From UBA11865 sp963749825 (GTDB lineage: Bacteria; Chloroflexota; Anaerolineae; Promineifilales; Promineifilaceae): a DNA stretch of 64,000 nucleotides. Positions 61,325 to 64,000 of the stretch are shown here, piece after piece. The notes under the pieces are model-generated. The model had not been told where the DNA came from and ran no database searches. It was given only the letters and a program-made list of their open reading frames with translations. The translations under genes were made by a program, and so were the position numbers. Numbering within the stretch: position 1 is the first letter of the stretch; each line of letters opens with the position of its first letter. The stretch is taken from contig CAVVOI010000012.1 in NCBI GenBank assembly GCA_963749825.1, positions 372,001 through 436,000 of the forward strand, given 5' to 3'.

Positions 61325-63224
61325 TTACTCCTCGCTAAACTCGCCTTCAACGACATCTTCGTCGGCCGCCGGGCCAGTATCTGCCTGCCCACCAGGACCA
61401 CCTTCTGTTCCCGCTTGCTGTTGTTGCTGGTACATAGCAGTACCTACTTCTTGCAGCGCCTGTTGGAGCCTATCTACTGCCGGCTTAATTGACTGAGGTG
61501 AGCTACCCATCGTTGCTTTGACAGCGTCTACCTCAGCTTGAATCGAGCCTTTTTGAGCATCGGTCAGCTTATCGCCGTTTTCTTTTAGGAATTTTTCGGC
61601 GCTGTAAACTGACGAGTCAGCCAGGTTCCGGGCTTCTACGGCCGCCTTTTTATCGGCGTCTTCCGAGGCATGTTGTTCTGCTTCGCTGACCATCCTTTCG
61701 ATCTCTTCATCGGCCAGTCCGCTTGACGGAAGAATTTGCATAGCCTGCTCTCGACCAGTTGCCTTATCCTTGGCATTAACGTTCAAAATACCATCGGCAT
61801 TGATATCAAAGGTCACTTCAATCTGAGGCACACCACGGGGAGCCGGTGGGATACCGTCGAGGATAAAGCGGCCTAGACTCTTATTATCCATGGCCATTGG
61901 CCGTTCGCCCTGAACGACGTGAATCTCCACTTGTGTTTGCATATCGGCAGCCGTCGAAAAGACCTGGCTCTTTTTGGTCGGTATCGTCGTATTACGCTCG
62001 ATTAAAGGTGTTGCGACATTTCCGTATGTTTCAATACTTAATGTCAGTGGGGTCACATCCAACAGCAGCACATCTTTTACATCGCCGCCCAGGACACCAG
62101 CTTGGATGGCGGCGCCAATTCCGACGACTTCATCGGGATTCACACCTTTGTGTGGTTCCCGGCCAAAAAATTCTGTCACAGCTGCCTGGATGGCCGGCAC
62201 ACGGGTCATCCCACCGACCAAAACCACCTGGGAGATTTCGGAAGCGTTTAGACCGGCATCTTTCAAGGCCAATTTACACGGTTCGATGCTGCGAGCCACA
62301 AGATCCTCAGTTAATTGGTCGAATTTTGAACGAGTTAAGGTCATCGTCAAATGTTTGGGACCACTGGCGTCGGCCGTGACATAGGGTAAATTGATTTCCG
62401 TTTGCATCGTCGTCGACAATTCGATTTTCGCCTTTTCGGCTGCTTCTCGAAGCCGCTGTAGTGCCTGGCGATCGCTCCGAAGGTCAATGCCTTGGTCCAT
62501 TTTGAATTGGTCCGCTACCCAGGTAATGATTTTCTGGTCAAAGTCATCGCCGCCAAGAAATGTGTCGCCATTGGTTGACTTCACTTCGAATACGCCCTCA
62601 CCAACCTCTAAAATGGAGATGTCGAATGTACCGCCGCCTAAATCATAAACCGCGATCATTTCATCGCGATCGCTACCTAGCCCATAAGCCAAGGATGAGG
62701 CCGTCGGCTCATTGACGATTCGCATTACTTCTAAACCAGCGATTTTGCCGGCATCTTTTGTCGCCTGGCGTTGGTTGTCGTTGAAGTATGCCGGCACTGT
62801 TATGACAGCTTGGACAACCGGCTGGCCCAGATAGGCTTCCGCATCGGTCTTGATTTTCTGTAATATCATGGCCGATACTTCCGGTGGTGAATATTCTCGG
62901 CCATTCATCACAGACCCGGATATCACCATTGGGCGCTTCTCTCACTTCATATGGAACGAATTCTTGTGCCTTTTTGACTTGTGCGTCAGAAAATTTTCGA
63001 CCCATGAATCGTTTTACCGAAAAAATCGTATTTTCGGGATTAACTACGGCTTGCCGTTTAGCTACCTGGCCTACCAGCCGCTCACCCGTCTTCGGATTCA
63101 CGGCAACCACTGAGGGAAAGAGCCGGCCTCCTTCCGCGCTGGGTATGACGGTAGGTTCGCCGCCTTCCATCACCGCTGCAACTGAATTCGTGGTTCCCAA
63201 GTCAATTCCAATAATCTTACTCAT
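61325..63224 (-). CDS. dnaK: Chaperone DnaK (Hsp70), one frameshift
   Basis: The first frame (from 63224) has 'KIIGIDLGTTNSVAAVMEGGEP' and 'VKRFMGRKFSDAQVKK'; the second continues 'VMNGREYSPPEVSAMILQKIKTDAEAYLG', 'AVITVPAYFNDNQRQATKDAGKIAGLEVMRIVNEPTA' (actin-like ATPase signatures), 'VLLVGGMTRVPAIQAAV' and the substrate domain 'LLLDVTPLTLSIET', ending in an acidic EFSEE tail. The length is 1900 nt, one base over; removing a T in GGGTCTGTGATG restores about 632 residues. Because DnaK is nearly always needed, an error is likelier than loss. Confidence 0.93.
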
Positions 63225-63332
63225 TTTTGTTATGAACTCCTCTCATTTTCACATCTCTGATCAGGAGAATGTATAATTGCTAATGTCAATTCTACTCGTC
63301 TCTTCAAGCTAGACTTATGCGTTGAAGTAGCC

Positions 63333-63908
63333 TCATGCTGATACGTTGACCAAAGACGGCCGGATCACGCGATCGCCCAAACGGTAACCGACTTGCAATT
63401 CGTCAATTACGATACCGCTCTCGACTCCGTCAGCATCTAACAAGGCCAATGCTTCATGAAAGTTGGGATCGAACGGTTCGCCAACAGCATCGATTCTGTC
63501 AACATTCATTTGCTCCAATATTCCATTCACTTTTCTTTGAATGAGTATAACGCCTTCAAACCAACCCTCAATCTTGACTGATTCCGGCACATTACTTATC
63601 GCCCTGTCAAAATCATCCAACACCGGTAAAAGCTGGCGCGCAAAATCGACAGCCGCACCACTATAGGCTTGCGAACTCTGTCGTTCCAGGCGCTTCCGTG
63701 CATTGGCAAATTCCGCACGGGCCCTCTGCCATCCATCCAAGTACTCAGCTGCTCTCGCCTCGGCCTCTGCCAATTGCTCCTCTAAGGAAAGCTCAACTTC
63801 CGGAACCTCCTGTTCATCGTTTGCCTGTGTTTCGTCGGTTGTCAGTTCTTGTATAGGCTTACGATCGTCGCCTTCTACATCCTCGTTCGTTTTAATCTCT
63901 TCGCTCAA
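63333..63908 (-). CDS. grpE: Nucleotide exchange factor GrpE
   Basis: 191 residues. An acidic disordered N-terminus (1-50) precedes a long coiled coil ('LAEAEARAAEYLDGWQRARAEFANARKRLERQ') and the beta domain ('FDPNFHEALALL', 'VIDELQVGYRLGDRVIRPSLVNVS'), the GrpE signature. It releases ADP from DnaK. Order on the minus strand is grpE-dnaK-dnaJ-prmA with short gaps, so it heads a heat-shock operon. No CIRCE palindrome or obvious sigma site is seen in the 92 bases upstream within the window; hrcA may lie outside. Confidence 0.95.
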   Translation of the reverse strand: MSEEIKTNEDVEGDDRKPIQELTTDETQANDEQEVPEVELSLEEQLAEAEARAAEYLDGWQRARAEFANARKRLERQSSQAYSGAAVDFARQLLPVLDDFDRAISNVPESVKIEGWFEGVILIQRKVNGILEQMNVDRIDAVGEPFDPNFHEALALLDADGVESGIVIDELQVGYRLGDRVIRPSLVNVSA

Positions 63909-64000
63909 TCCAAAACCTCTTTATCAATGGGTAAAACCGAATCCTTACCCAACCTCGTTTCGTAAAAATATTCGCTTACAAATCTGCTTATCAGGTCGGC

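Noticed and set aside
63909..64000. CIRCE/HrcA operator upstream of grpE
   Set aside because: No TTAGCACTC-type inverted repeat is present in the 92 bases available.

Overview
The window looks like chromosomal DNA of a Chloroflexota bacterium (inference, perhaps an Ardenticatenia/Anaerolineae-type filament). Support comes from the pairing of a DUF4388 protein with a Ras-like GTPase, a four-domain S1 protein, tRNAs without an encoded CCA, many lineage-scattered insertion sequences, and a rpsA-rpsU-infA block facing a prmA-dnaJ-dnaK-grpE block. Eight genes, including dnaK, dnaJ and prmA, each carry one apparent extra base. I read these mostly as sequence errors, not real loss, and annotate them as single genes.

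Layout. 1-5.9 kb: IS982 (cut by the window edge), IS701 and ISKra4 elements around an MDR oxidoreductase, then a tRNA-Val 3' half and two dispersed repeats. 5.9-8.1 kb: an AI-2E-type permease and a decayed, chimeric SulP/ParA locus. 8.2-20.8 kb, all on the minus strand: an Ntn hydrolase, a five-heme lipoprotein cytochrome, an SDR dehydrogenase with a lactonase, a ferric-reductase-like flavocytochrome with a 29-residue membrane microprotein, GlgX and GH63 glycosidases, a K+ channel and a DUF2252 protein. 20.9-26.3 kb: an operon of a lysine-tailed HTH protein, a CYTH-CHAD (polyphosphate-binding) protein, a ParA-like ATPase, a small helical protein and a SulP transporter, preceded by a 20-residue lysine-rich microprotein. 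I propose it as a polyphosphate-granule positioning system. 26.4-30.3 kb: a stress-type membrane cluster (two DUF1269-like proteins, an AI-2E permease, an acidic alanine-rich protein).

30.4-40.4 kb is a rearranged zone: IS630, a beheaded LuxR regulator, a DUF4242 fragment, three IS110 copies (one with a candidate bridge-RNA region), an IS3 fragment, and a Phd/RelE toxin-antitoxin cassette flanked by attC-like hairpins. Three tRNA-Val-like 3' halves, all cut at the anticodon loop, lie here and at 5.4 kb; two of them abut IS110 ends. 40.9-45.5 kb holds a second MDR oxidoreductase, an AspT/YidE-type antiporter flanked by a direct repeat, a lipoprotein and tRNA-Leu(TAA).

45.8-56.8 kb, plus strand, is a signalling cluster: DUF4388 protein, MglA/Ras-like GTPase, alpha/beta hydrolase, V4R ligand-binding protein, left-handed beta-helix protein, response regulator with degenerate GGDEF, a multi-GAF/PAS histidine kinase, CheY-like regulator, second hydrolase and a DUF3048 lipoprotein. 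57.1-64 kb is housekeeping: an S1 leader with a terminator hairpin, rpsA, rpsU-infA (overlapping), then convergent prmA, dnaJ, dnaK and grpE.
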